Shown here: piece after piece, positions 42,645 to 52,048 of the stretch
How the letters are laid out: every line of letters begins with the position of its first letter
How positions within the stretch are numbered: position 1 is the stretch's first letter
Source of the DNA: an uncultured Lachnospiraceae bacterium
GTDB lineage: Bacteria; Bacillota; Clostridia; Lachnospirales; Lachnospiraceae
NCBI GenBank assembly: GCA_902781215.1
Contig: CACZIO010000011.1
Coordinates: 1-58,514, forward strand
Direction: 5' to 3'
Length of the DNA stretch: 58,514 nucleotides
The notes under the pieces: generated by a model
The model's database searches: none
Seen by the model: the letters and a program-made list of their open reading frames with translations, nothing else
Told to the model about the DNA's origin: nothing
Position numbers and translations under genes: made by a program

Positions 42645-45230
42645 CTACAGGAAGCGGCCGGTCAGGCTCTCCGGGCAGGCGCGGACCTGCGCGGGGGTCC
42701 CGCTGACGACGATGCGGCCGCCCTCGGCGCCGCCGCCGGGTCCCATATCGACGATATAGTCCGCACTGCGGATGACATCCAGGTCATGCTCGATGACAAC
42801 AACTGTCGCGCCCTGGTCCAGGAGGGTCCGGAAGACGCCGAGCAGGACGCGGACGTCCTGCGGGTGCAGGCCGATGGTCGGCTCGTCAAAGACAAAGACG
42901 GAGTCCGTCTGGGGTCTGCCCATCTCGCTGGCCAGCTTGAGGCGCTGGGCCTCGCCGCCGGACAGGCCGGGGGTCTCCTCACCCAGGGTCAGGTAGCCCA
43001 GTCCCAGATCGTGCAGGACCTGCAGGCGGCGCCGGGTCGCGGGCAGGTCCGCGCAGGCCTCCAGGGCCTCGTCGACACTCATGGCCATCAGGTCGGGCAG
43101 GCTGTAGGCACTGCCGTCCTTTGCCCTGCGCAGGACCTCGTGGGCCTCCCGCCGGTAGCGGCGGCCGCGGCAGTCCGGGCAGGGAATATCGACATCCGGC
43201 AGGAACTGGACATCCAGGGAGATCTCTCCCGTCCCGTCACAGGTCGGGCAGCGGAGTTTGCCGGTGTTGTAGGAGAAGTCGCCCGCCTTGTATTTGCGCG
43301 CTTTCGCGTCCGGTGTCCGCGCGTAGATCTTGCGCAGCTCATCGTGGACATTGGCATAGGTGGCGACAGTGGACCGGACATTGATCCCGATGGGCGTCGC
43401 GTCGATCAGCCTGGCCTGGCTGATGCCCGGCGCCTCGATGGACTTCACGTGCGCGGGCAGCTTCCCGCCTCCCGCCTGCAGGGCCTGGATCAGGCTCTCC
43501 AGGACCATGGTCGTCTTGCCGGAGCCGGAGACGCCGGTGACCACCGTCAGCCTCCCCACGGGAATCTTCACATCCAGAGGGTGCACCGTGTGGATCCGGT
43601 CCGTCACCATGTGGATCGTCCCCCCTGCAAAAAGGTCCTGTTCAGGTGTTTTTCCGCTCTTCCGGTCACTCTGTCCGGTCTTTTCACTGTTTTTTTCTAT
43701 CCCGCCGCGGCCGGAAGCAGGACCTGCAGAGGATGTGCAGGCCGCATCCTCCCCCATCCGGACCGCCTTTTCGCCGGACAGGTAGGGTCCGATCACGGAG
43801 GCGGGATTTTTTTCAATGTCTTCGACGGTCCCCTCGGCGATGACGGTCCCGCCGGAGGCGCCGGCGCCGGGGCCCATCTCGACGACCCAGCCCGCGTGGG
43901 ACAGGACCTGGGTGTCGTGGTCGACCAGGACGACCGTGTTGCCGTCCGCCTCCAGGTCATCCATGACTCCGGTCAGGCCCTTCAGGTTATAGGGATGGAG
44001 GCCGATGGAGGGCTCGTCCAGGACATAGAGGACGCCGGTCGTGCGGTTGCGTACCGCCCTGGCCAGCTGCACGCGCTGGCGCTCCCCGGTCGACAGGGTC
44101 GAGGACGCGCGGTCCAGGCCCAGGTAACCCAGGCCCAGGTCCATCAGGCGGACGGAGGTGTCCAGGAAGGACTCGCAGATGTTGCGGGCCATGGGCCGCA
44201 TGGGCTCCGGCAGGGACTCCGGCACACCCTTTACCCAGGGAATGAGCTCCGAGAGGGTCATGGCCGCCGCCTGGTCCAGGCCGATCCCGCGGACCCGGGG
44301 CGCGCGGGCGGCGTCGGACAGCCGTGTCCCGCGGCAGTCCGGGCAGGTCCCCTCGGTCAGGAAGCGCTCGATCCGCTTCATGCCCTTTTCATCCTTGACC
44401 TTGGAGAGGGCGTTTTCCACCGTGTAGACGGCGTTGTAGTAAGTGAAATCCATCTCCGTGGACTGTTTTGTCTGCGGATTCATATAAAAAATATGCTTTT
44501 TTTCCGCCGGACCGTGGAAGACCATCTCCCGCTCCTCCGCCGTGAGGTCCCGGAAGGGCACATCCGTGCGCACACCCATGGCGCGGCAGACATCCTTCAT
44601 GAGCGACCACATCAGGGTTCCCCAGACCACGACCGCACCCTCGTCGATGGTCAGGCTCTCGTCCGGAACCAGGGTCGACTCATCCACCGTGCGCGTGATC
44701 CCGGTCCCTCCGCAGGTCGGGCAGGCCCCGGAGCTGTTGAAGGCCAGCTCCTCCGCGCCGGGTCCGTAGAAACCGGCCCCGCAGACCGGACAGACTGTCT
44801 CCTGTCCCGCCGCTACGTCCATGGACGGCTCCACATAGTGGCCGTTGGGGCAGCGGTGGCTGGCCAGGCGCGAGAACATGAGCCGCAGGCTGTTGAGCAA
44901 CTCCGTCATGGTCCCGAAGGTGCTCCGAATCCCCGGAACGCCCGGCCGCTGGTGCAGGGCCAGGGCCGCCGGGACGTAGCAGACATCGTCCACATGCGCC
45001 CGCGCCGCCTGGGTCATGCGCCTGCGGGTATAGGTGGAGAGCGACTCCAGATACCTCCGCGACCCCTCCGCGTACAGGACGCCCAGGGCCAGCGACGATT
45101 TGCCCGACCCCGACACTCCCGCGATCGCGGTGATTTTGTTGAGCGGAATATCCACATCGATGTTTTTCAGGTTGTGTACGCGCGCCCCCCGCACCTGCAT
45201 GGAGCGCGGGAGCATTTTTCCGTCTTCCAT
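42645..45230 (-). CDS. UvrA paralogue (UvrA2-like ABC ATPase)
   Basis: This 861-residue protein has two ABC modules: GVSGSGKSSLA early and TGVSGSGKTTM near residue 570. The signatures LSTGERQR and LSGGEAQR, and Walker B YVLDEPSIGLHP and FDEPTIGLHP, are present, as are zinc-binding Cys clusters (CPTCDGTGE...CPDCRG). It is shorter than housekeeping UvrA (about 940) and resembles UvrA-like proteins tied to drug resistance or accessory repair. A low-complexity linker (Ser/Gly/Lys) splits the modules. ATG 45228-45230 follows AAAAGGAC; ATG 45236 is the alternative. The 1,112-codon frame on the other strand is a shadow. Confidence 0.9.
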   Translation of the reverse strand: MEDGKMLPRSMQVRGARVHNLKNIDVDIPLNKITAIAGVSGSGKSSLALGVLYAEGSRRYLESLSTYTRRRMTQAARAHVDDVCYVPAALALHQRPGVPGIRSTFGTMTELLNSLRLMFSRLASHRCPNGHYVEPSMDVAAGQETVCPVCGAGFYGPGAEELAFNSSGACPTCGGTGITRTVDESTLVPDESLTIDEGAVVVWGTLMWSLMKDVCRAMGVRTDVPFRDLTAEEREMVFHGPAEKKHIFYMNPQTKQSTEMDFTYYNAVYTVENALSKVKDEKGMKRIERFLTEGTCPDCRGTRLSDAARAPRVRGIGLDQAAAMTLSELIPWVKGVPESLPEPMRPMARNICESFLDTSVRLMDLGLGYLGLDRASSTLSTGERQRVQLARAVRNRTTGVLYVLDEPSIGLHPYNLKGLTGVMDDLEADGNTVVLVDHDTQVLSHAGWVVEMGPGAGASGGTVIAEGTVEDIEKNPASVIGPYLSGEKAVRMGEDAACTSSAGPASGRGGIEKNSEKTGQSDRKSGKTPEQDLFAGGTIHMVTDRIHTVHPLDVKIPVGRLTVVTGVSGSGKTTMVLESLIQALQAGGGKLPAHVKSIEAPGISQARLIDATPIGINVRSTVATYANVHDELRKIYARTPDAKARKYKAGDFSYNTGKLRCPTCDGTGEISLDVQFLPDVDIPCPDCRGRRYRREAHEVLRRAKDGSAYSLPDLMAMSVDEALEACADLPATRRRLQVLHDLGLGYLTLGEETPGLSGGEAQRLKLASEMGRPQTDSVFVFDEPTIGLHPQDVRVLLGVFRTLLDQGATVVVIEHDLDVIRSADYIVDMGPGGGAEGGRIVVSGTPAQVRACPESLTGRFL

Positions 45231-45274
45231 ACTCATGTCCTTTTCTGTCTTTTCATGTTGTCCGACGATCCACA

Positions 45275-45289
45275 GGGACGGTTCTCCGG
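45275..45289. repeat. REP-like motif between cbiD and uvrA
   Basis: A single GGGACGGTTCTCCGG lies in the 63-base gap between two same-strand genes. Confidence 0.6.
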
Positions 45290-45293
45290 CCCC

Positions 45294-46613
45294 TCACGCT
45301 TCCGCAAATCCTTTCAGCTCTTCGATAAAGGCCGCAGCGTCCGGTGTCCTGCCCAGCTCTCCGTGCACGTTGGAAAAAACAATGATTTCCACCTGCATCC
45401 TGCCGCCGGCCCAGTCCTGCATGACCTCCTGGATGCGCCGGGTCATCTCCGCCAGGACCGGCTCCGCCAGGCCCCTGGCCTGCAGGATGCGGACAGCCTC
45501 GTCCGTGGAGACGCAATCCGCGAGCAAACTGCGGACCGGAATTTCCGTCTCCGGGACAGATCCGTCGGCAGGGGCGCCGGGGTTTTCGCCAGTATTTCCT
45601 TTTTCGACCGTGCCGCCCGCCGGCGCGGCACCCTGCATAACCGCCTCCGCGATGTCCGCCAGGATCTCCATCCGGTGGTCGCCGTACTGCGAGTGGGTGT
45701 TGCGGATCCCACCGGCAACCTTGACCAGCTTCCCGATGTGGCCCACGAACAGCATGCGTGTGAATCCGGCAGCGGCCGCCATTTTCACTGTGTCACAGAT
45801 AAAATTGGAGGAGGTGACTGCCGTGTCCAGTGAAAAGCCGTAGGCATCCAGAAAAAACTGCTTCCCGTAGTTTCCCGGGGCAGCGGGCAGGATGGGCCAG
45901 CGCTCCCGCGCGCGGACGCTGATCTCCGTCCGGATCGTATCCAGGAGGGCCTGCTCGCTCATGGGCTCCACAATGCCGGTCGTGCCCAGGATAGAGATGC
46001 CGCCGACGATGCCCAGCTTCGGGTTGAAGGTCTTCTCCGCCAGCGCCCGGCCCTCCGGGACGGAGATGGTCACCGAGAGACCGACGCACCGGGCCCGGCC
46101 GGGCCTGGTGTCTTCCCTTGTGAGATCTCTTTTCGGCATGTCGAGGCGCTCCTTTGAAAGCTCCTGCAGGGCTCCGGGAAAGCACTCGGAGACAGCCTCC
46201 CGCACCGCCTGCGCGATCATGGCGCGCGGCGTGCTGTTGATGGCAGCGGCGCCAACCGGCTGGTCCAGCCCCGGCCTGGTCACGCGGCCCACGCCCTCGC
46301 CCCCGTCAATCGAAATCCCGGGCTGGTCCGACCATGCGACGCATGCGTAGACCAGGGCGCCGTTTGTCACGTCCGGATCGTCGCCGCTGTCCTTGCGGAC
46401 CGCGCACAAAACGGACGCCTCATCACAATGTATATCTTCCAGCTCCAGCAGCAGTTCGATTCCCTTCGGTGTCAGCAGGAGGACATAGGACAGCTTCTCC
46501 CCGGTCACCAGCATACGGGCGGCTGCCTTCGCCGCTGCTGCGGCGCAGCTCCCGGTCGTATATCCCCGGCGGAGTTTCTGTCCGCCTTTTTCAACATAAG
46601 AATCCAGTCTCAT
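45294..46613 (-). CDS. cbiD: Cobalt-precorrin-5B (C1)-methyltransferase
   Basis: This 439-residue enzyme of the anaerobic cobalamin pathway methylates C1 of cobalt-precorrin-5B. The N-terminal RRGYTTGSCAAAAAKAA is the CbiD hallmark. GGISILGTTGIVEPMSEQAL and FVGHIGKLVKVAGGIRNTHS follow. It is longer than typical (about 370) because of a Gly/Pro insert near residue 340. No other cobalamin gene is in view, so it is isolated here. AGGATATAAG precedes the ATG. Confidence 0.95.
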   Translation of the reverse strand: MRLDSYVEKGGQKLRRGYTTGSCAAAAAKAAARMLVTGEKLSYVLLLTPKGIELLLELEDIHCDEASVLCAVRKDSGDDPDVTNGALVYACVAWSDQPGISIDGGEGVGRVTRPGLDQPVGAAAINSTPRAMIAQAVREAVSECFPGALQELSKERLDMPKRDLTREDTRPGRARCVGLSVTISVPEGRALAEKTFNPKLGIVGGISILGTTGIVEPMSEQALLDTIRTEISVRARERWPILPAAPGNYGKQFFLDAYGFSLDTAVTSSNFICDTVKMAAAAGFTRMLFVGHIGKLVKVAGGIRNTHSQYGDHRMEILADIAEAVMQGAAPAGGTVEKGNTGENPGAPADGSVPETEIPVRSLLADCVSTDEAVRILQARGLAEPVLAEMTRRIQEVMQDWAGGRMQVEIIVFSNVHGELGRTPDAAAFIEELKGFAEA

Positions 46614-46842
46614 CTTATATCCTGCACTTTTTGTTCATTCCGAATGATTTGTATATCCCACGATGATTGTAAGGGAAGGGTTTCCCGGAAGTCAACCGCA
46701 GCCCTGCCTGTAGTGACAGCCTGCCCCTCATAAAGTTACAGGGTTTTTCGCGAAAATACCGCTAAACACCTCGAGTTTCGAGACAGTCTGAACTGTAACC
46801 TCATAAACACAGATGCAATAATCTTCCATAGATTGTCTTAAC

Positions 46843-46916
46843 AAAACAGTAAAGAACAGTAAAAATATTGAAAAACAGTAAAGAACAGTAAAAACATCAA
46901 AAAACAGTAAAAACAG
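46843..46916 (+). repeat. Three-copy 29-bp direct repeat (iteron-like) upstream of the ATPase remnant
   Basis: Copies start at 46843, 46872 and 46901 (last truncated). Each opens AAAACAGTAAAGAACAGTAA (the third lacks AGAACAGT part). The region is AT-rich and lies in the otherwise gene-free gap 46614-46970. Confidence 0.8.
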
Positions 46917-46970
46917 TTTGAAAAGTCGTTTACACATATCCACATTTTCACCGGATAAGGAGACCTGATC

Positions 46971-47215
46971 ATGGCACAAAATCCCTATACACTCATGTCC
47001 GGCCGGGAGCCGGCTCAGCTGATCTCAAGGGCTGCGCAGATGTCAATGGTCACAGATTCTTTTCTGGCCGAATCTCCTTCAACCCTTACAGAAAGCGTCT
47101 GATCCAGAAGGGCATTGCAGATGGCAACCGGCACGGACACCTGACCTTCACGCTGCCCCTGTTTGATCTGTTTGTAGTGGAAAACAGCGATTTCCCCGGA
47201 GAAATCAATTTGTGA
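46971..47215 (+). pseudogene. Remnant of an AAA-family ATP-binding protein with large internal deletion
   Basis: A strong AAGGAG site precedes ATG 46971. The first 35 codons (MAQNPYTLMSGREPAQLISR...) resemble the start of clostridial AAA ATPases that open with NPFTL-FGKEP. After about 47077 the match shifts frame and continues as NPYRKRLIQKGIADGNRHG and LTFTLPLFDLFV, which resembles the C-terminus of the same family, ending at TGA 47213-47215. The P-loop and about 300 residues between are gone. So this is one gene collapsed by deletion plus frameshift. The assignment rests on remembered family patterns. Confidence 0.6.
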
Positions 47216-47350
47216 GGAACCGCCGCTGGAACCGTTTCACTCATAAAGTCATTAATGAGGCTGCTTCCGGCTGTTTTGCTTATGAAGTGATCGAACGGAA
47301 TCGCTGCCGGCCGGATCAGTGCGTGGAAATCAGCCCGCGGATTTGCCGGC

Positions 47351-47980
47351 TCACTCCAGCACAAACTGCTCCATGTGCCCCGGACAGATCAGGATCTCCC
47401 CGGGCAGATTCCGCAGGAACGGCTCTGTCACCTTCGCGTAAATCTCCGGGTCCCCGCCCGGAAAGCGGAGGATCGGCTTCTCGCCCGGGATCAGATAGTC
47501 GCCGCTGAAAAAGGTCTTTTCATCCAGAAAAATGCCCGAGCTTCCGGGCGTGTGCCCGGGAAGGGAGACGAAGCGGAAGGTGTGGTTCCGCCATTTCAGA
47601 ACGGCGTCGTCGGGGATGATCTCATCGGCCTCCCGCCCCGTAAAGGGATCATAGTGGATCCCCGGCTTTCCGCGGAAATAGAGATAGACCTCCATGACTC
47701 TGGACATGTTCAGCCGGGCGCTGCGGACGCCGGCGTCGCACCGCTCTGTCGCCAGATAGCGGGCCTTCGGATATTCCTGCCGCAGGGCCTCCAGACCAGC
47801 CATATGGTCGCAGTGCTCGTGGGTCAGCAGGATCAGTTCGGGTGTCCAGTTCCTTTTTTTGAGTATGCGGAACAGACCCTCGGATTCCCCTGGATCGATG
47901 ACGACACACCGGTCTCCCTCCGCGAGTATGTAGCAATTGCTTTCTGTCAGAGGATCTACGGAAACGACTTGCTGCAGCAT
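47351..47980 (-). CDS. MBL-fold metallo-hydrolase (glyoxalase II-like)
   Basis: This 209-residue hydrolase has the metal motif LLTHEHCDHMAGLEAL near residue 52, SLPGHTPGSSGIF with the third His near residue 142, FFSGDYLIPG with the bridging Asp, and a C-terminal CPGHMEQ. The fold and length match YcbL/GloB-like enzymes acting on thioesters. AGGAGAGG precedes the ATG. It lies after the MATE gene on the same strand, separated by a strong terminator. Confidence 0.9.
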   Translation of the reverse strand: MLQQVVSVDPLTESNCYILAEGDRCVVIDPGESEGLFRILKKRNWTPELILLTHEHCDHMAGLEALRQEYPKARYLATERCDAGVRSARLNMSRVMEVYLYFRGKPGIHYDPFTGREADEIIPDDAVLKWRNHTFRFVSLPGHTPGSSGIFLDEKTFFSGDYLIPGEKPILRFPGGDPEIYAKVTEPFLRNLPGEILICPGHMEQFVLE

Positions 47981-48001
47981 ATTTTACCTCTCCTGATATG
48001 T

Positions 48002-48039
48002 CAGTGTAAAAAAGCGCCATCAGGCGCTTTTTTACACTG
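48002..48039. terminator. Perfect hairpin terminator between MATE and MBL genes
   Basis: A 17-base perfect stem (CAGTGTAAAAAAGCGCC and its complement) with a four-base loop and built-in A/T tracts. It follows the MATE stop by about 20 bases. Confidence 0.88.
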
Positions 48040-48057
48040 CTTTCACACATTTTGGTA

Positions 48058-49443
48058 TCAGTCCCGGGTCAGCCGTTTGATCCACTTGCCGCTGCGCACG
48101 CGCAGAAAAACGGGGAGTCCCTTGAAGATCTGGTCGGACTGGATGCAGAGGACGACCAGGGGGATGGGCAGCTTCCAGACAAAGGCGGCGAGCAGGGAGA
48201 GGGGCATGACGATGCCCCAGATGCTGATGATGTTCATCCACATGGTAAAGGTCGTGTCGCCGCTGCCGCGCAGGACTCCGTTGCAGACCGGCATCTGATA
48301 GGACATGCCGACCATGACAAAGCACAGTACGATGATGATCTGGTTGGCATACTGCAGGGCGGTCGGCGTCAGACTGTAGTGGGCCAGCAGGGGGCCGCGC
48401 AGGATGAACAGGAGCAGGGCCAGGACAAGGCCGATCCCCAGGTCCACGACCGACAGGGTCCGGGCATCCGACCGGATGCGCCGCATGTTGCCCTTGCCGA
48501 CGGACTGGCCCATGACAACCGCCGAGGCGGAGGCCATGGCGCTGACGACCACCTTCAGGTACTGGTAGAAGGTCATGGAGACCGAGTTGGCCGCGATCGC
48601 GTCCGAGGCGTCCGCGCCGGGCAGGTGTCCCAGAATCGCCGTCTGCAGCGGCACGGAAATGGCCCAGATCATGGCCATGACGATGACCGGCACCGCGACC
48701 CGGATGAAGTCACCCGCCAGCTGGCCCGCACCGGTCAGGAAAGACTCAGAGAAGAGCTCCAGCTTCTTGTCCCTGACACGCACATAGAAGAGCACGATCA
48801 AAAACTCCAGCGCGCGGGCCGTCAGTGTGCCGATCGCCGCGCCGCGGATTCCCATCTCCGGGAAGCCGAAATGTCCGAAGATCAGGGTATAGTTGATGGC
48901 CGTGTTGACGATCAGCGAGACGACCGACACGTAGAAGGAAATCTTCACGGTGCCGACGCAGCGCAGCGCCCCCATCATGACACTGGTCAGGATAAACAGG
49001 GGGAAGGTAAAGAGCAGGATCTGCATGTAGCGCATGCCCTCGGCCACGATGGCCCCGTCCCGGGTGAAAAATCCCAGGACCGGCGCCGGGAACAGGGCGC
49101 AGATGACAGCGAAGAAAAGCCCGCAGCCCAGGCCCAGCTTCAGGGCCAGTCCCGTGATCTTGCGCACCGGCGTCATCCGCCCCTGGCCGTAGTACTGGGA
49201 CGCCAGGATGATGTGGGCATCGCAGACCGCGATCGACACCTGCTGGACCAGAAAGAAGATCTGGTTGACCGTCGCCGCCCCCGAGAGGGAGGTCTGGGAA
49301 TAGCTGCCCATCATGACATTGTCGATCATGTTGACACTGTAGGCCACCAGATTCTGGAGCGCCACCATAATGAAGATGGAGAACAGCTGCCTGTAAAAGG
49401 CCCTGTCCTGTGTAAAAAATGTTTCGCCTGTTTTCATGTTCAT
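48058..49443 (-). CDS. MATE-family efflux transporter (copy 2)
   Basis: This 461-residue pump has twelve helices. Typical motifs are VAYSVNMIDNVMMGSYSQ, the early Asp-containing region, ARALEFLIVLFYV and NGVLRGSGDTTF. It differs clearly from the MATE protein at 19314-20657. The frame extends upstream through a Lys-rich stretch without ribosome binding site; ATG 49441-49443 has GGAG just before it and fits the family N-terminus. Confidence 0.91.
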   Translation of the reverse strand: MNMKTGETFFTQDRAFYRQLFSIFIMVALQNLVAYSVNMIDNVMMGSYSQTSLSGAATVNQIFFLVQQVSIAVCDAHIILASQYYGQGRMTPVRKITGLALKLGLGCGLFFAVICALFPAPVLGFFTRDGAIVAEGMRYMQILLFTFPLFILTSVMMGALRCVGTVKISFYVSVVSLIVNTAINYTLIFGHFGFPEMGIRGAAIGTLTARALEFLIVLFYVRVRDKKLELFSESFLTGAGQLAGDFIRVAVPVIVMAMIWAISVPLQTAILGHLPGADASDAIAANSVSMTFYQYLKVVVSAMASASAVVMGQSVGKGNMRRIRSDARTLSVVDLGIGLVLALLLFILRGPLLAHYSLTPTALQYANQIIIVLCFVMVGMSYQMPVCNGVLRGSGDTTFTMWMNIISIWGIVMPLSLLAAFVWKLPIPLVVLCIQSDQIFKGLPVFLRVRSGKWIKRLTRD

Positions 49444-49765
49444 CTTGCTCCGCCTTTTGTTTTCTGATCCCTGCTTTTTGTTTTTTATGATTTTGTCTTT
49501 CTCTTTGATCTCTTTTATTCTTTTCTGCCTCACCACAGCAGGGAAGCTGCTGCCCCGGCGGGTAGCCTGTATCATGAAATATTTCCTGACACCAAGCTAC
49601 ATTATCATTCTACTCCCCCGTTTGCAATTTATTCTTTCATTTTTTTGCCGCAATCAGGAACCGGAATCCCTTCATATCAATCACTTCATATCAATCACAA
49701 AATGAAACTGAAATACAGGCCTACCTGAGAGTTCAGGGCAGACCCATACCTTCTCAGGCCGGCAT

Positions 49766-49855
49766 ATTTCCGCGGCGTGGAAATACGTTGAACAAATCAA
49801 TTTCCATCTGAAAGGAAATTGCAGGATTAAGACACCCCTTCATTTCAGCTATGAT
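49766..49855 (+). promoter_or_regulatory. Glucitol-regulon promoter P2 (srlB)
   Basis: Two operator palindromes: ATTTCCGCGGCGTGGAAAT (49766-49784) and CAATTTCC-N8-GGAAATTG (49798-49821). GGATTAAG (49824-49831), 18 bases and TATGAT (49850-49855) follow. The shared tail ACAGTCATCGAAGGAAAACACAG then runs to the long srlB leader. The rest of the 49576-50057 gap has no gene. Confidence 0.82.
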
Positions 49856-50057
49856 ACAGTCATCGAAGGAAAACACAGCGACGGAAACACGAACACAAAG
49901 CACAGAACAAAACAGAAAGCATAGCCCTGCAACACAGAGTAAAAGCAGAAAGCAACGCACAAAAACAGAAAATCAGGAAAACGTCACCGCAAAAAACATC
50001 TACAGCATTTTTTATAAGAAATCAAAAAGGCATTCAACCAAAAGAGGAGGTTACAAA

Positions 50058-50423
50058 ATGAAGGTTATCTACGAGAATCAGGTCAAGGCAGCAGGCGCAT
50101 CCGTCGAGGAGTTCAAGGATGCAGGCATGTTCATCATTTTCGGTGAGAACGCACCCGAAGAGATCAAGGACTACTGCTACAGCGTCAGTGTCAATCCCAT
50201 CAACGGCGAGATCGCTCCCGGTCAGTTCCTGGTCATCGACGGCGAAGAGTTCAAGATCACCTGCGTCGGCCACGAGGCCCCCGTCACCCTCAAGGGCCTG
50301 GGCCACTGCACCATCAACTTCAGCGGCGCCACCGAGGCCGAGCTCCCCGGCACCATCTATGTCGAGGCAAAGCCCATGCCCGAAGTAAAGATCGGCACCA
50401 CCCTGCAGATCGTGGAGAAATAA
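50058..50423 (+). CDS. srlB: PTS glucitol/sorbitol-specific EIIA
   Basis: This 121-residue cytoplasmic phosphocarrier accepts phosphate from HPr and passes it to the EIIB Cys. It shows the family pattern: KDAGMFIIFGENAPEEIKDYC, PGQFLVIDGEEFKIT and a C-terminal KGLGHCTINFSG with the conserved His. AGGAGG lies eight bases before the ATG. It is the only EIIA of this type in view and may serve both permeases. It stands alone under the glucitol promoter P2. Confidence 0.95.
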   Translation: MKVIYENQVKAAGASVEEFKDAGMFIIFGENAPEEIKDYCYSVSVNPINGEIAPGQFLVIDGEEFKITCVGHEAPVTLKGLGHCTINFSGATEAELPGTIYVEAKPMPEVKIGTTLQIVEK

Positions 50424-50452
50424 AGCCGGCGCGGTTTTCCGCCGGAACCACC

Positions 50453-50499
50453 AGGGACGGATCCGGACGGTACTTTTTGTACCATCTGGATCCGTCCCT
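50453..50499 (+). terminator. REP-type hairpin terminator after srlB
   Basis: AGGGACGGATCC pairs with GGATCCGTCCCT, with an inner GGTAC/GTACC stem and T5 loop. It is built like the hairpin after trpA. A half-copy (GGTCCGTCCCTGATGG) lies near 50625. Confidence 0.7.
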
Positions 50500-50857
50500 T
50501 AGTTTTGCGTTCCTTTGGTTTTCTTTTGGTTTCGCTTTCAAACCGCTCAAACCGGTTCTCACCGGTATTTATTGTCCCGGTGAGAGCCGCCCCTGAATAT
50601 TTTGTGGTTTTTGTACCACTTAGGTCCGTCCCTGATGGTTTTCCCCCGGACCGAAATACCGGAGGGCCAGCATGGAAAAATTTCTCCAGCCGCCGGTTTC
50701 ATGATAATATGTTGTTGTCCAGCCGGATTTTCGGAAAGAATATCTGAACCCGGACTTGATCTCGAACAGCGCTTTTCCTGCAGCCTGTTTTCGGACAGCC
50801 TTTTTTTATAGAGACATTCTTAATATAGAGATTTTTATATTTTTTTCAGAAAAGAGT

Positions 50858-50899
50858 ACTAATAGAGTTTTTCAAAAAAAGCACTAATAGAGTTTTTCA
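50858..50899 (+). repeat. Direct repeat before the PanE-like gene
   Basis: ACTAATAGAGTTTTTCA occurs at 50858-50874 and 50883-50899 (period 25), with two more degenerate TATAGAGA copies upstream (50812-50840). It sits in the presumed promoter/leader, 26-67 bases before the ATG. Confidence 0.75.
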
Positions 50900-50924
50900 G
50901 AAAGTATTTCAGAAAGGAACACCT

Positions 50925-51836
50925 ATGGAGATCAGATCAGCCGCACTCATCGGCGCCGGCGCTGTCGGCGCCTTCTTTATCCGCGGACTCTCGGAGAAGC
51001 TGGGAGACAATTTCTGCATCATCGCAGAGGGAGAGCGCGCACAGCGCCTGCGGGATGAGGGCCTCATCCTGAACGGCCAACAGGTCCGCCCCAATGTCTA
51101 CTCCCCGGAGGAGGCGGCGGGCGCAGACCTCATCCTGGTCGCGACCAAATACAACGGCCTTCCGCAGATCCTCGACAGCCTGCGCCACATGACGGCACCG
51201 CACACCCTGATCGTCAGCGCCCTGAACGGGCTCGACAGCGAGGAGATCATCCAGGAGGCTGTCCGCGGCGACCACCTCCTCAACGCCTTCATGTTCATTC
51301 AGTCCCAGCGCGTCGGAAACCGGATCGACTACGACCTGGACGCCAAGGGTCTCGTTTTCGGCGAAAAGGACACGGCGGTCATGACGCCCCGCGCGCAGGC
51401 CCTGGACCGGCTCCTGACGGAGGCCGGCATCGCCCATCGATTTTCCCCGGACATCCTGACAGAGCAGTGGCAGAAGTTCTCGCTCAACATCAGCAACAAC
51501 CTGCCCCAGGCCCTTCTCAACGTCGGCTATGAGGCCTATGTCGACAGCCCCCACGTCCGCTTCATCCACGACCGCCTCTTCGACGAGGCCATCCGCGTGG
51601 CGGCTGCCTGCGGAGTCACCGTCCATTACGACGAGAACCGCCATGGCCGCGTCCAGCCGGACGCCCGCTTCTCCACCCTCCAGGACATCGACGCAGGGCG
51701 CCCGACCGAGATCGAGATGCTGGCCGGCGCCCTGATGAAAAAAGCGGCCGCCGTCGGCATCGAAGTTCCCTACACCACCTACACCTACCACGCCATCCGC
51801 GCCCTGGAGGAAAAAAACGAAGGCCTGATCCGCTGA
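50925..51836 (+). CDS. 2-dehydropantoate 2-reductase-family protein (ApbA/PanE-like)
   Basis: This 303-residue NADPH-dependent ketoacid reductase has the N-terminal Rossmann motif IGAGAVGAFFIRG and LVATKYNGL. The C-terminal helical domain carries EQWQKFSLNISNNLPQALL, where the catalytic Lys is expected, and RPTEIEMLAGALMKKA. Many such proteins reduce compounds other than ketopantoate, and no panB or panC is near, so the substrate is open. AGAAAGGAAC precedes the ATG. Confidence 0.9.
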   Translation: MEIRSAALIGAGAVGAFFIRGLSEKLGDNFCIIAEGERAQRLRDEGLILNGQQVRPNVYSPEEAAGADLILVATKYNGLPQILDSLRHMTAPHTLIVSALNGLDSEEIIQEAVRGDHLLNAFMFIQSQRVGNRIDYDLDAKGLVFGEKDTAVMTPRAQALDRLLTEAGIAHRFSPDILTEQWQKFSLNISNNLPQALLNVGYEAYVDSPHVRFIHDRLFDEAIRVAAACGVTVHYDENRHGRVQPDARFSTLQDIDAGRPTEIEMLAGALMKKAAAVGIEVPYTTYTYHAIRALEEKNEGLIR

Positions 51837-52048
51837 CCTGCCGGTTCCTCATTTTCGCACGGTCCGCACCTGCCGCGCAGACCGCATACGTCCGTCCGCG
51901 CCGCCCGCCCACCGGGTGTAAATGATCAAAATCCAGGCGGCCGGCACGCTGCGAACGTGCCGCAGACCGCTTGCGGCCCGATGTGGTAAAAACAGCAAAC
52001 AAACTTGTTCACCCACCTTTGTAAACAGGAGGTCATGGTACCAAAATC

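Noticed and set aside
42495-45833. 1,112-codon open frame antisense to the UvrA paralogue and cbiD
   Set aside because: It mirrors the codon structure of two clearly conserved genes on the other strand, has no family features, and is expected from high GC at third positions.
46843-46916. CRISPR array or replication origin
   Set aside because: Only three copies with one-base gaps, no spacers of regular size, no cas genes, and no replication gene nearby; kept only as a direct repeat.
47216-47350. Further fragment of a gene behind the ATPase remnant
   Set aside because: A 50-codon frame continues but shows no recognisable motif and overlaps the end of the MBL gene.
48052-49467. 471-codon plus-strand frame antisense to the second MATE gene
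   Set aside because: Composition is the reverse image of a membrane protein (Asp, Gln, His-rich); no ribosome binding site.
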